This document shows positions 8,373-16,682 of a DNA stretch of 64,000 nt, one piece after another. A program made the position numbers and the translations under genes. The stretch lies in contig NZ_JACHMD010000001.1 of NCBI RefSeq assembly GCF_014204835.1, forward strand, positions 3,038,001 through 3,102,000. The letters run 5' to 3'. The notes beneath the pieces were generated by a model that saw only the letters and a list, made by a program, of their open reading frames with translations, did not search any database and had not been told where the DNA came from. How positions within the stretch are numbered: position 1 is the first letter of the stretch; every line of letters starts with the position of its first letter. This DNA is from Microbacterium marinum. Lineage in GTDB: Bacteria; Actinomycetota; Actinomycetes; Actinomycetales; Microbacteriaceae.

Positions 8373-9014
8373 TCAGGCGAGGCCGTGTTCGAACGCGAAG
8401 ACGACGAGCTGCACGCGGTCGCGCAGCGCGAGCTTCGCGAGGATGCGGGACACGTGTGTCTTCACCGTCGCCTCCGACAAGAACTCGCGCGCGGCGATCT
8501 CGGCGTTCGACAGCCCGCGGGCGGCGAGCGCGAAGATCTCCCGCTCCCGATCGGTGAGGTCGGCGTACGCCGGAGGCACGGCCCGCGTGGGCTGCCCGAG
8601 GGAAGCGAAGAGCTGTCGGGTCGCGGCGGCGGCGATCACCGACGAACCGGCGTGCACGGTGCGGATCGCCGCGAGGAGGAACTCCGGATCGGCATCCTTC
8701 AGGAGGAATCCGCTCGCCCCCTGCTGGATCGCTCGCGCCGCCGCCTCGTCGAGGTCGAACGTCGTCAACATGACCACCTTCGGCGGATCGGGGTCGCCCA
8801 GCAGCGTCGCCGTCGCGGTCAGGCCGTCCATCACCGGCATCCGGATGTCCATCAGCACGACGTCCGGGCGGGTGGCGCGCACCACCTCGAGCGCCTGCGC
8901 GCCGTCGGACGCCTCGCCGACCACCTCGAGATCGGGCTGCGACGAGACCACCATGCGGATGCCGGCACGGAAAAGCGCCTGATCGTCGACCAGGACGACA
9001 CGGATCACGGTCAT
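8373..9014 (-). CDS. NarL/LuxR-family response regulator
   Basis: 213 residues. The N-terminal receiver domain (about 1-120) has the acidic pair DD at 10-11, phospho-acceptor Asp in VVLMDIRMP (about 55), Thr in MLTTF and Lys in FLLKDAD. The C-terminal LuxR helix-turn-helix (about 150-210) has LTDREREIFALAARGLSNAEIA and TVKTHVSRIL. Its start overlaps the stop of the upstream histidine kinase by 4 bp, so the two form one unit. The exporter genes downstream are the obvious candidate target. Confidence 0.92.
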   Translation of the reverse strand: MTVIRVVLVDDQALFRAGIRMVVSSQPDLEVVGEASDGAQALEVVRATRPDVVLMDIRMPVMDGLTATATLLGDPDPPKVVMLTTFDLDEAAARAIQQGASGFLLKDADPEFLLAAIRTVHAGSSVIAAAATRQLFASLGQPTRAVPPAYADLTDREREIFALAARGLSNAEIAAREFLSEATVKTHVSRILAKLALRDRVQLVVFAFEHGLA

Positions 9015-10207
9015 GAGAACTCTCGCGGGGAATCAGTGGCGGGGGCGCTCAGCCCATCGTCCGCACGAACGGGAAGGGTGGCGGACACGACGAACGCGGA
9101 GCCGTCGGGACCGGCATCGAGGCGGCCGCCGATCAGCTGCGCGCGCTCGCGCATGCCGATGAGGCCGTGCCCGGGCACCCGGCGCTCGGCGCCGGGTTCG
9201 GATGCCGCCTCGTTGCGCACCCGCAGATCGACGCGATCGCCCCACCAGGCGAGCGATACGTCGACGGGTCCACCACTGCCGTGGCGCAGGGCGTTGGTCA
9301 GTGCCTCCTGGAGGATGCGGTAGACCGCGAGCTCCACGGACGCGGGCACCTCCCCGCGCGGTGCGGGATCGACGTCGACACGCAGTTCGACCCCGGCCGC
9401 GCGCACCTGCGCGTACAGCTGTTCGAGATCGGCGAGAGTCGGCTGCGGGCCGTCGGACTGGGAGTGACGCAGCTGGGTCAGCAGCAGGCGGACATCCGAC
9501 AGCGCCGACCGCGCCGTCGTCGAGATCGTGCCGAGCGCCGCCGACTGGGCGGCGGGATCGGCCGCGGCGGCGTAGCGAGCGCCGTCGGACTGCGCGATGA
9601 TCACGGCGAGCGAGTGGGCGACGATGTCGTGCATGTCCCGCGCGATCCGGGTGCGCTCCTGTTCCGCCGCTGTCTCGGCTTCGGCGCGCACCTGTGCGGC
9701 TCGCGTGGCGCGGCCACGGAGGACGTTGCGCACGAGGGCGCCGCTGGTCCACGCGAGCCCCAGCGCGAACAGCGCCGCGATGAGAATGGCGACGGCGGAG
9801 GGGAGGTCGGACCACGAGAACTGGCCGATGAGACCCCAGCGGAACAGGTAGATCGTGATCGCCGCCGAGCCGACGCCGACCGAGGCGAGGCCCGCCCAGA
9901 ACACGACGCGCGAGCCGTACGCCGCCGTGACGTACAGCACCGCGAAGATCGCGATGTCGACGAAGCCGGGGTTCCGCTCCGCCGTCATCTGCAGCAGCGC
10001 GCCAGTCCACGCCACGCCGAGCGACAGCCCCGGCGACAGTCGGCGAACCGCCACCGCCGCGCCCATGATGAGCACGAGGACGACGGCGACCCACTCCGTC
10101 CCCGGGGCAGCCGACGTGACGAGTTCGGCCGGCAGCGCGACGAGCGCGAAGCCGAGCGCGACCAGGACGTCGAAGACCACCTGGAGGGGGCGGAGCTGGC
10201 GGAACAC
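9011..10207 (-). CDS. Sensor histidine kinase, HisKA_3 (NarX/DesK type)
   Basis: 398 residues. Four to six hydrophobic segments fill residues 10-165, with little extracellular material, so this is an intramembrane-sensing kinase. The phospho-acceptor His is in ERTRIARDMHDIVAHSLAV (about residue 196). The HATPase_c domain follows, with a LQEALTNALRHG N-box near 300 and GHGLIGMRER. Such kinases often sense cell-envelope damage or membrane state. GTG start, preceded six bases upstream by TAACGT, so the transcript is probably leaderless. It is co-transcribed with the response regulator. Confidence 0.9.
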   Translation of the reverse strand: MFRQLRPLQVVFDVLVALGFALVALPAELVTSAAPGTEWVAVVLVLIMGAAVAVRRLSPGLSLGVAWTGALLQMTAERNPGFVDIAIFAVLYVTAAYGSRVVFWAGLASVGVGSAAITIYLFRWGLIGQFSWSDLPSAVAILIAALFALGLAWTSGALVRNVLRGRATRAAQVRAEAETAAEQERTRIARDMHDIVAHSLAVIIAQSDGARYAAAADPAAQSAALGTISTTARSALSDVRLLLTQLRHSQSDGPQPTLADLEQLYAQVRAAGVELRVDVDPAPRGEVPASVELAVYRILQEALTNALRHGSGGPVDVSLAWWGDRVDLRVRNEAASEPGAERRVPGHGLIGMRERAQLIGGRLDAGPDGSAFVVSATLPVRADDGLSAPATDSPREFS

Positions 10208-10213
10208 CCTTCG

Positions 10214-10219
10214 ACGTTA
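10214..10219 (-). promoter_or_regulatory. -10 box TAACGT of the two-component operon
   Basis: TAACGT on the minus strand, six bases before the GTG at 10207. Confidence 0.55.
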
Positions 10220-10264
10220 CGCGGCGGCGCGCCAGGCGGCATCCACCCAGCGATGTATCGTGCG

Positions 10265-11206
10265 TCAGCGCCCGGGCAGGTAGACGCGCAGCCCCTGGTC
10301 GATCGCCGAGACGCGCAGGCGGAACCCGTCCTGTCCGACCTGCTCGAGCTCGCCGTCGTGCACGTAGATGTCAGGGGCGCTCCCGGCGCGGACCTCGAGG
10401 TCGATGTCTGCCGACACGATCCGTTCGAGATCGGATGCCGGCGGCATGAGGCGGACCGCGCGCAGCACCGAGATCGAGCGTCGGCCGAACGCGAGCGATG
10501 CCACCGCCCGCATGCGCGTTCCGCGAGCGTGGTGGATGCGGACGTCGACGACGGCGTCGTCGAGCGTCGCTCGCTGCATCATGGCGATGCGCTCGGGATC
10601 GTTGCGCCCCACACCGATGAACACCGACCAGACCGAGGCTCGTCGTCCGCGTCGAGCGATGCCGACGGCGTGTGCGTCGTGCAGGGCCCGCCACGCGGCC
10701 ACGGCACCGCCCCACCATTTGCCGAGACTCGAGCGGCGCTCGCGTTCTACCAGGAGCTCGGGGTATGCGCCGAGGGAGACGGCGTTGAGCACAGTGACGG
10801 GATCTCGGTCGTCGATGCGCACCTCGGCGACGACGACGCTGCGGACCGCGCCGTGCTCGTACGCGTCGAGTCCGGCGTCGACGTCTTCGATGCCGGCCGA
10901 GCGCGCGAAGTGATTGAAGGTTCCGTTCGGCAGCACGAGGAGGGTGAGGTCGTGCCGGCGCGCGAGATGAGCGGCGCGGGAGACCGAGCCGTCCCCGCCG
11001 AGGATGGCCAGCACACGCGGCGCGTCTGACCCCGCGACCGCCTTCGCCACCACGTCGTCGAGCGTCTCGTTCTCGCCCAGCTCGTGCACCGTCGCGCCCG
11101 GCAGCCGGCGCCGGACGTCGGGTACCCGGTCAGGGCGCCCGAGCGAGGCGCCCGAACGCGAGTTCGCGATCACGAGGACCTCAGCGCCGATCGGGTTCTC
11201 GCTCAT
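10265..11206 (-). CDS. Diacylglycerol/sphingosine kinase-like protein
   Basis: 313 residues of the DAGK catalytic fold. NSRSGA near residue 15, the nucleotide-binding ILGGDGSVSRAAH at about 67-79 and LPNGTFNHFAR near 92 match the lipid kinase family. The C-terminal half has the beta-sandwich with VRLMPPASDLERIVSADIDLEV and VHDGELEQVG, corresponding to the family's D-G-E element. Bacterial members phosphorylate diacylglycerol or related lipids at the membrane. The substrate here is not determinable. Confidence 0.82.
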   Translation of the reverse strand: MSENPIGAEVLVIANSRSGASLGRPDRVPDVRRRLPGATVHELGENETLDDVVAKAVAGSDAPRVLAILGGDGSVSRAAHLARRHDLTLLVLPNGTFNHFARSAGIEDVDAGLDAYEHGAVRSVVVAEVRIDDRDPVTVLNAVSLGAYPELLVERERRSSLGKWWGGAVAAWRALHDAHAVGIARRGRRASVWSVFIGVGRNDPERIAMMQRATLDDAVVDVRIHHARGTRMRAVASLAFGRRSISVLRAVRLMPPASDLERIVSADIDLEVRAGSAPDIYVHDGELEQVGQDGFRLRVSAIDQGLRVYLPGR

Positions 11207-11212
11207 CCCGTC

Positions 11213-11218
11213 ACGCTA
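11213..11218 (-). promoter_or_regulatory. -10 box TAGCGT of a leaderless gene
   Basis: TAGCGT on the minus strand, six bases before the ATG at 11206. Confidence 0.55.
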
Positions 11219-11275
11219 AGCCGGCCGTCGCTCGGGTGGCCACCTCTTGACAGCACGGCGACCCCGCCGGCGGGC

Positions 11276-11755
11276 TCAGGCAGGACCGAGCGGGCGATGC
11301 TCGAAGAACGACTGCAGCACGACCGTCGTGCGCGTGTTCACCGACGCCGCGGAACGGATGTCGCGGATGAGGCGCTCGAGATCGCGTGGCGTCGCGACGC
11401 GCACGAACAGCATGTATGCGGCATCCCCCGCGATGGAATGGCACGCCTCGATCTCATCGAGGTGGGCGATCAGCTCGGGTGCGTTGTCGGGCTGACCGGG
11501 ATCCAACGGCGTGATCTCGACGAACGCGGCGAGCGGCTTGCCGACCGTCTCGGGGTCGATGATCGCGCGGTACCCGGTGATCGCCCCCTTCGCCTCAAGG
11601 CGACGCACCCGGGCCTGGGTGGCCGACACCGACAGCTTCGAGACGGCGGAGAGGTCGGCGAGGGTGGCCCGCGCGTTCACGGCGAGCTCCCGGAGGATCG
11701 CGGCATCCGCGTCGTCGCCGAATGCGCGGGCGGATGTCTGGTCGTCGGATGCCAC
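11276..11755 (-). CDS. Lrp/AsnC-family transcriptional regulator
   Basis: 159 residues. The N-terminal winged helix (about 15-75) includes ILRELAVNARATLADLSAVS and ATQARVRRLEAKGAITGY. The C-terminal RAM/AsnC ligand-binding domain (about 85-150) has VEITPLD, EIEACHSIAGDAAYMLFVRV and a TTVVLQSFFEHRPL end. It binds an amino acid or similar effector and forms dimers or octamers. It is divergent from the DUF6421 gene and shares a 120-bp intergenic region with it, so it probably controls that gene and itself. GTG start with TAACGT six bases upstream. Confidence 0.9.
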   Translation of the reverse strand: MASDDQTSARAFGDDADAAILRELAVNARATLADLSAVSKLSVSATQARVRRLEAKGAITGYRAIIDPETVGKPLAAFVEITPLDPGQPDNAPELIAHLDEIEACHSIAGDAAYMLFVRVATPRDLERLIRDIRSAASVNTRTTVVLQSFFEHRPLGPA

Positions 11756-11761
11756 GGTGCG

Positions 11762-11767
11762 ACGTTA
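11762..11767 (-). promoter_or_regulatory. -10 box TAACGT of the Lrp/AsnC gene
   Basis: TAACGT on the minus strand, six bases before the GTG at 11755. The remainder of the gap to 11862 is more AT-rich than its surroundings (TAAATCTT, AGAATC) and is the likely regulator-binding region. Confidence 0.5.
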
Positions 11768-11875
11768 CCGCACCCGAACCACGCGCGCTTCTTCCTGCAC
11801 AAAGGTCGCATACGCCGTAAATCTTCCCGTAGAATCGCGCTGAAACCGTCCCTCGATGCCGTAAGGAGGTCATAC

Positions 11876-13288
11876 ATGAGCACCGTCACCCCCACCCCGA
11901 CGATCATCGGAATGCCCGAGGTGGTCGAAGACCCCCGCGCCGTCATCGACTCCCACGCGTGGCGCCTCCTGAAGTCCGCCGCCACGGCTCTGCAGGCACT
12001 GCAGGATGCCGACGGCTCGGTTCCCCGCCCGGAAGACCACGAATCGGCCCGCGCGCACGTCGACGCCATCATCTCCGGCATCCGTGCCCTCGCACCGGCC
12101 TTCCCGCACGACGGCGATTACCTCCGCGCGAGCGTCGCCGATTTCGAGCGATGGGATGCCGAAGGCTTCGGCGTTCCCGACTTCCTCGACTCGCTCACGG
12201 CGTTCCAGCCGCAGGAGCACCGCGTCGACGGCTTGCGGCACCTCGTCGTCTTCCCGATGTACACGCAGAACGGGTCGCGTCGGCGCCACGTCGAGGCGGT
12301 GCTCGTGGAGGTCATCTGGCCCGAGTTCATCGCCGAGGTCGAGACGACCTACACGAACCGGCTGTTCGTGTCGCTCCGCCTCCTCGACTTCACACCCGGC
12401 TACGACACCAACTCTGCGGTGCTCTTCCCCGAGACCGTCGCGATGCGCGAGGTTCCGACCTTCACGTGGGGCGCGATCTTCCAGGACCGTGAAGCGGCTC
12501 GCTACCGCCGGGTGGTCCGCGCCGCTGCGGAGATCACCCGCCTCGATCTCCCCGACGCCGCCGCTCGGCTCCTTGACGACCAGGCCCTCGCCGAGAAGAC
12601 CTTCGTGATGTGGGACCTGATCCACGACCGGACGCACATGCGCGGCGACCTGCCGTTCGACCCGTTCATGATCAAGCAGCGGATGCCGTACTTCCTGTAC
12701 TCACTGGAAGAGCTCCGGTGCGACCTCACCGCCTTCAGGGAGTGCGTCGCCATCGAACGGCGCCTTTCCGCGGCATCCGAGCTGACGAGCATCGAGGCCG
12801 AGACGCTCGACCAGGCGGGCCTCGTGCAGTTCGCCGTGATCTTCGACCGCATCTTCCGCTTCGCCATCACGGGCACGCGGGAGCGCAACTACGACGGCCT
12901 GGGCGGGCAGCTGCTGTTCGCCTGGCTGCACCGCCGCGGCGTTCTCCACTGGACCGACACGTCGCTCGCGTTCGAGTGGGAGCGCGTTCCCGATGCCGTC
13001 ATCGAGCTCGCGGACGCGATCGACCGGCTGTACTGGGAGTCGATCGACCGACCCAAGGTGGCGCACTGGCTGGCCGCCTACGACCTCGTGCGTTCGACGG
13101 TGACGCCGCACCCCGCGTCGCGGTGGGCGCGAGGGCTGTCCGACGACGTGCTCGCCGGCCCGCCGAAGGGCTACACCGACGCGGTCCTCGACGACGAGTT
13201 CCCGCTGTCGATGTTCTTCGAGGCGCTCGAGAAGAAGATGCGCCCTGTGATCGCGTCGACGGCGGGCATCCGCGGCACCGACGACTGA
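11876..13288 (+). CDS. DUF6421 family protein
   Basis: 470 residues, recognised as the DUF6421 family, which is frequent in Actinobacteria and has no assigned activity. Features include a tryptophan- and phenylalanine-rich middle, WDLIHDRTHMRGDLPFDPFM near residue 243, and an EELRCDLTAFRECV helix near 280; the conserved His/Asp/Glu could be ligands of a metal or cofactor. No signal peptide or membrane segment is visible. A strong Shine-Dalgarno, AAGGAGG at 11863-11869, fixes the ATG. The divergent Lrp/AsnC regulator suggests amino-acid-linked expression. Confidence 0.8.
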   Translation: MSTVTPTPTIIGMPEVVEDPRAVIDSHAWRLLKSAATALQALQDADGSVPRPEDHESARAHVDAIISGIRALAPAFPHDGDYLRASVADFERWDAEGFGVPDFLDSLTAFQPQEHRVDGLRHLVVFPMYTQNGSRRRHVEAVLVEVIWPEFIAEVETTYTNRLFVSLRLLDFTPGYDTNSAVLFPETVAMREVPTFTWGAIFQDREAARYRRVVRAAAEITRLDLPDAAARLLDDQALAEKTFVMWDLIHDRTHMRGDLPFDPFMIKQRMPYFLYSLEELRCDLTAFRECVAIERRLSAASELTSIEAETLDQAGLVQFAVIFDRIFRFAITGTRERNYDGLGGQLLFAWLHRRGVLHWTDTSLAFEWERVPDAVIELADAIDRLYWESIDRPKVAHWLAAYDLVRSTVTPHPASRWARGLSDDVLAGPPKGYTDAVLDDEFPLSMFFEALEKKMRPVIASTAGIRGTDD

Positions 13289-13292
13289 GCGC

Positions 13293-14723
13293 TCAGTCGC
13301 CCGCCACTCCTCCGGCGGCGTGCCGGGAGGAGGGTGGGGCGTGCGCTGGCGTGCCGTCCTCGGCTGCGACCGTGGACGGTGCGGTGGCGTACTCGGCGGA
13401 GAGGATCCGGTAGGAGCGCGTGAGGAAGGCGGCCAGGGCCGCCGCCACCATCACGAGCCCGCCGACCAGGAAGATGAGTGCGATCCCCCGCACCTCGCCC
13501 TCGCCGAGCAGCCATGACCACGCGCGCTCCCCCTCGGCCGTCCGCAGATACGGGATGATCCAGAACTCAGCGATGGGCGCGATCGCGAACGACGTGATCG
13601 GGCCGGTGGAGACTTCCAGCGCCGTCGCGGCGCCGAAGACACGACCCTGACGTTCGAACGGGACGACGCGCTGAATGACGGTCTGCTCTGCCGCCTCGAT
13701 GATCGGCACGAGCGTCATGTACGCCCAGATGCCGAGGGCGTACAGCCACCACCACTCCCGGAGGGTGAACACCGCTCCCAGCAGGCCCATGCCCGCCACC
13801 GCCAGCAAGAGTGTCCTGATCGGGTTGCGACCAAGCCCCTTCGCGGCGACGATGCCCCCGCCGATGAGGAAGCCGGTGGCGGTCACCGCCAAGACGATGC
13901 CCCAGATCTCGACCGCGAAGAGCTCGAGCCCGTACGGGTCCATGAGGGCCATGTACAGACCGCCCACGAGGTTGTTGAAGGTGGAGAAGAGGATCAGGGC
14001 GAACAGGCCGGGCACGGCGCGGATCGCCGCGGCGGCGCCGCGCACGTCGAGGATCTTCGACCCCGGGTCGGGGACGGGGCGCTCCTCGGGGATGCGCAGC
14101 ATCAGGAGGTGCACGAGCGGCAGTGCGGTCAGACCGAGTGCGATCACCAGGGTCCAGCCCATACCGACGATGCCCACGGCCAGGCCCGACAGCGCGCTCG
14201 TGACGATGAAGGCGATGCCTTGGACCGTCCCGACGAGGCCGTTCGCGTTCGCGTGGCGTTCGGTGGGCACCAGGAGGGTGACGGTCGTCGAGAGGGCGAT
14301 GTTGCGGAGGTTCTCGACGACCGCGCCGGTGAGGATGACGCCGGCGAAGAGCCAGAACCACGGACGCCCCAGGTCGAGGATCGCGGATTCGGGCTGCGCG
14401 AGGTAGATGGCCCCGGCAGCGAGGAACGCGGCCAGGGTGAACACCGCCGAGAACACCATGACGGAGTGTTTGCGGAAGCGGTCGACGAGGGTGCCGAACA
14501 CCATCCCGAACACGGCGAGGAGCAGCATGTACGCGCCGCCGATGATGCCCGTCGCGAGCACCGATTTCGTCTCGAGATAGACCCAGAAGGTCAGCGCGAA
14601 CCAGAGGAAGCTCGTCGTGACGTTCGCCACCGCGGTGTTCACCAGCACGTGGAGGAACGTCCGCATTCCGTTCGAGGGAACGGTGCGGGCCGGAGTGGGA
14701 GAACGCGACTCAGCGTCGGTCAT
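13293..14723 (-). CDS. MFS transporter
   Basis: 476 residues with about 12 hydrophobic helices and the MFS loop GTLVDRFRKHSV between helices 2 and 3 (about residue 75). The ERHANANGLVGTVQGIAF segment resembles drug/efflux MFS members of the MFS_3 type. The last ~30 residues are a Pro/Ala-rich cytoplasmic tail. The frame is open far upstream, but I chose the ATG at 14723, which has TACCCT seven bases upstream; an ATG ten codons earlier is a weaker alternative. Substrate unknown. It converges with the DUF6421 gene, four bases apart. Confidence 0.85.
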   Translation of the reverse strand: MTDAESRSPTPARTVPSNGMRTFLHVLVNTAVANVTTSFLWFALTFWVYLETKSVLATGIIGGAYMLLLAVFGMVFGTLVDRFRKHSVMVFSAVFTLAAFLAAGAIYLAQPESAILDLGRPWFWLFAGVILTGAVVENLRNIALSTTVTLLVPTERHANANGLVGTVQGIAFIVTSALSGLAVGIVGMGWTLVIALGLTALPLVHLLMLRIPEERPVPDPGSKILDVRGAAAAIRAVPGLFALILFSTFNNLVGGLYMALMDPYGLELFAVEIWGIVLAVTATGFLIGGGIVAAKGLGRNPIRTLLLAVAGMGLLGAVFTLREWWWLYALGIWAYMTLVPIIEAAEQTVIQRVVPFERQGRVFGAATALEVSTGPITSFAIAPIAEFWIIPYLRTAEGERAWSWLLGEGEVRGIALIFLVGGLVMVAAALAAFLTRSYRILSAEYATAPSTVAAEDGTPAHAPPSSRHAAGGVAGD

Positions 14724-14730
14724 GGGTCCG

Positions 14731-14736
14731 AGGGTA
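14731..14736 (-). promoter_or_regulatory. -10 box TACCCT of the MFS gene
   Basis: TACCCT on the minus strand, seven bases before the ATG at 14723. Confidence 0.45.
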
Positions 14737-14831
14737 GGTCGCGGCTCCGACATCGACAATGACCCATCCACGCGCATACGGCGGCGCGGCACCGGAGTGC
14801 ACCGCGCCGCCGACGCCAGCCCGCCTCGATC

Positions 14832-14837
14832 TAGGCT
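14832..14837 (+). promoter_or_regulatory. -10 box TAGGCT of the threonine aldolase gene
   Basis: TAGGCT, six bases before the GTG at 14844; no ribosome binding site lies between. Confidence 0.55.
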
Positions 14838-14843
14838 GGGACG

Positions 14844-15920
14844 GTGACGACGATCCACGACCGCACGGTCCGTTCCTTCGCCAGCGACAACTACTCCGGG
14901 GTCCACCCCGACGTGCTCGCGGCCATCGCTGCCGCCAACGACGGCCACCAGATCGCCTACGGCGAAGACGTGTACACCGCACGGCTGCAGGAGGTCTTCG
15001 CGCACCACTTCGGCGAAGACGCGCAGGCGTTCCCGGTCTTCAACGGCACCGGGGCGAACGTCACCGGCCTGCAGTCGATGCTGCCCCGGTGGGGCGCCGT
15101 GGTCGCGGCATCCACCGCCCACATCAACGTCGACGAGGGTGGCGCACCCGAGAAGGTCGCGGGCATCAAGATTCTGAACGTCCCGACTGGCGACGGCAAG
15201 CTCACCCCCGAGCTCGTCGACCTGGAAGCGTGGGGTTGGGGCGACGAGCACCGCGCGCAGCCGCTCGTCGTGTCGATCACGCAGTCCACCGAACTCGGCA
15301 CCCTTTACACCCCCGACGAGATCCGGGCGTTAGCCGACCACGCTCACTCCCGCGGCATGCGCCTGCACCTCGACGGCGCGCGCCTGTCCAACGCCGCGGC
15401 CGCCCTCGACCTGCCGATCCGCGCCTTCACCAAGGATGCCGGTGTCGACCTCGTCAGCGCCGGCGGCACGAAGAACGGCGCGCTCGCGGCCGAGGCGATC
15501 GTCGTCCTCGACCCCGCGGCATCCCAGGGCCTCCCCTATCTCCGCAAGCTCAACATGCAGCTGTCGTCGAAGATGCGCTTCGTCTCGGCGCAGCTGATCG
15601 CGCTGTACGAGGGCGACCTGTACCTGCGCAACGCGCGCCACGCCAACGCCATGGCGGCGCGTCTGCGGGCGGCGGTCGAGGCGGGGATCGCCGACGGATC
15701 GATCACCGGCGTGGCCTTCAGCCAGCCGACGCAGGCGAACGGTGTCTTCGCGACACTCCCCGACGGTGTCGCCGATGCGCTCCGCGAGACGTTCCGTTTC
15801 TACGACTGGGATGCCGCGAAGAACGAGGTCCGCTGGATGTGCTCGTTCGACACCACCGAATCCGACGTCGACGCGTTCATCGCGGAACTCGCCCGGCTGA
15901 CCGGCGGTGCGCGCGGCTGA
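14844..15920 (+). CDS. ltaE: Low-specificity L-threonine aldolase
   Basis: 358 residues of the PLP fold-type I beta-eliminating lyase family. FASDNYSGVHP at the N-terminus, FNGTGANVTGLQSM near residue 66, the cofactor-contacting HLDGARLSNAA near 174 and the Schiff-base lysine in GGTKNGAL near 210 are diagnostic. The enzyme splits L-threonine or L-allo-threonine to glycine and acetaldehyde in the cytoplasm. Length is normal. It stands alone between divergent and convergent genes. The GTG start is supported by the leaderless promoter. Confidence 0.87.
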   Translation: MTTIHDRTVRSFASDNYSGVHPDVLAAIAAANDGHQIAYGEDVYTARLQEVFAHHFGEDAQAFPVFNGTGANVTGLQSMLPRWGAVVAASTAHINVDEGGAPEKVAGIKILNVPTGDGKLTPELVDLEAWGWGDEHRAQPLVVSITQSTELGTLYTPDEIRALADHAHSRGMRLHLDGARLSNAAAALDLPIRAFTKDAGVDLVSAGGTKNGALAAEAIVVLDPAASQGLPYLRKLNMQLSSKMRFVSAQLIALYEGDLYLRNARHANAMAARLRAAVEAGIADGSITGVAFSQPTQANGVFATLPDGVADALRETFRFYDWDAAKNEVRWMCSFDTTESDVDAFIAELARLTGGARG

Positions 15921-15923
15921 GGC

Positions 15924-16592
15924 CTACCGGAGCGCGCCGACCGAGGCGAGCGCGAGACGGAGCAGCGTCGACCGGCCGCCCTCCATCTCGGCGGCGAGCG
16001 CGTCGGAGGACGCCTCCTCGGGGGTCATCCAGGTGACCTCGAGCGCGTCCTGACGCGGCTCGCACGTGCCGGTCACCGGAACGACGAACGCGAGAGAGAC
16101 GGCGTGCTGGCGGTCGTCGTGGAACGCGCTGACGCCCGGGATCGGGAAGTACTCCGCAACGGTGAACGGCACCGGCTGAGGCGGCAGGAGCGGGAAGGCC
16201 ATCGGCCCCAGGTCGTTCTCGAGGTGACGGAACAGCGCATCGCGCACCGTCTCGCCGTAGCGGACCCGCCCCGACACGATGGTGCGGGTGATCTCGCCGA
16301 TCGGCGTCGCGCGCAGCAGCACACCGATCTCGGTGACGGCGCCCATCCCGTCGGTGCGGACGGGGATCGCCTCGACGTAGAGCATCGGCAGCCGGCGTCG
16401 CGCCTCGGCCAGTTCGACGTCGGTGAGCCAGGCGGGGTTGCCCGCCGCTCCGCCGCCGGGCGTTCCGAAGGACGCGTCGGCGCTCTGCCGCTCCGACCGC
16501 CCGAATGCCGCCCCGAGATCACGCAGCGGATCCCGTTGCGACCCGTCGTCGTCGCGCTCGTCGGGGTCGGGATCGGGGGTGCGGACGGCCAT
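15924..16592 (-). CDS. NUDIX-fold protein (DUF4916-like)
   Basis: 222 residues. The first ~55 are low complexity. The rest fits a NUDIX fold, with GRVRYGETVRDALFRHLEND standing in the position of the NUDIX box (about 108-127). Its glutamates do not match the canonical REXXEE metal site, so hydrolase activity is uncertain. C-terminal VTWMTPEEASS is the usual NUDIX closing strand-helix. It resembles the actinobacterial DUF4916/NUDIX hydrolase proteins. The ATG is preceded six bases upstream by TATACA. It ends three bases from the threonine aldolase stop. Confidence 0.7.
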   Translation of the reverse strand: MAVRTPDPDPDERDDDGSQRDPLRDLGAAFGRSERQSADASFGTPGGGAAGNPAWLTDVELAEARRRLPMLYVEAIPVRTDGMGAVTEIGVLLRATPIGEITRTIVSGRVRYGETVRDALFRHLENDLGPMAFPLLPPQPVPFTVAEYFPIPGVSAFHDDRQHAVSLAFVVPVTGTCEPRQDALEVTWMTPEEASSDALAAEMEGGRSTLLRLALASVGALR

Positions 16593-16598
16593 GCCTCA

Positions 16599-16604
16599 TG
16601 TATA
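16599..16604 (-). promoter_or_regulatory. -10 box TATACA of the NUDIX gene
   Basis: TATACA on the minus strand, six bases before the ATG at 16592; among the best -10 matches in the window. Confidence 0.6.
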
Positions 16605-16619
16605 CCCGAGGGGATGCCG

Positions 16620-16646
16620 GGGCGCCCGACGCCGGGCCGGGCGCCC
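16620..16646. repeat. Perfect 9-bp inverted repeat in divergent intergenic region
   Basis: GGGCGCCCG and CGGGCGCCC separated by nine bases, between the divergent NUDIX and esterase promoters. It could be a protein-binding dyad; it lies upstream of the esterase -10-like CAGGAT at 16671-16676. Confidence 0.45.
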
Positions 16647-16682
16647 ACCCACGCGACCGGGACCCTGCGGCAGGATGGAGCC

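Noticed and set aside
7551-9323. 590-codon plus-strand frame across the ABC ATPase and two-component genes
   Set aside because: Antisense shadow; the minus-strand proteins carry complete catalytic motifs.
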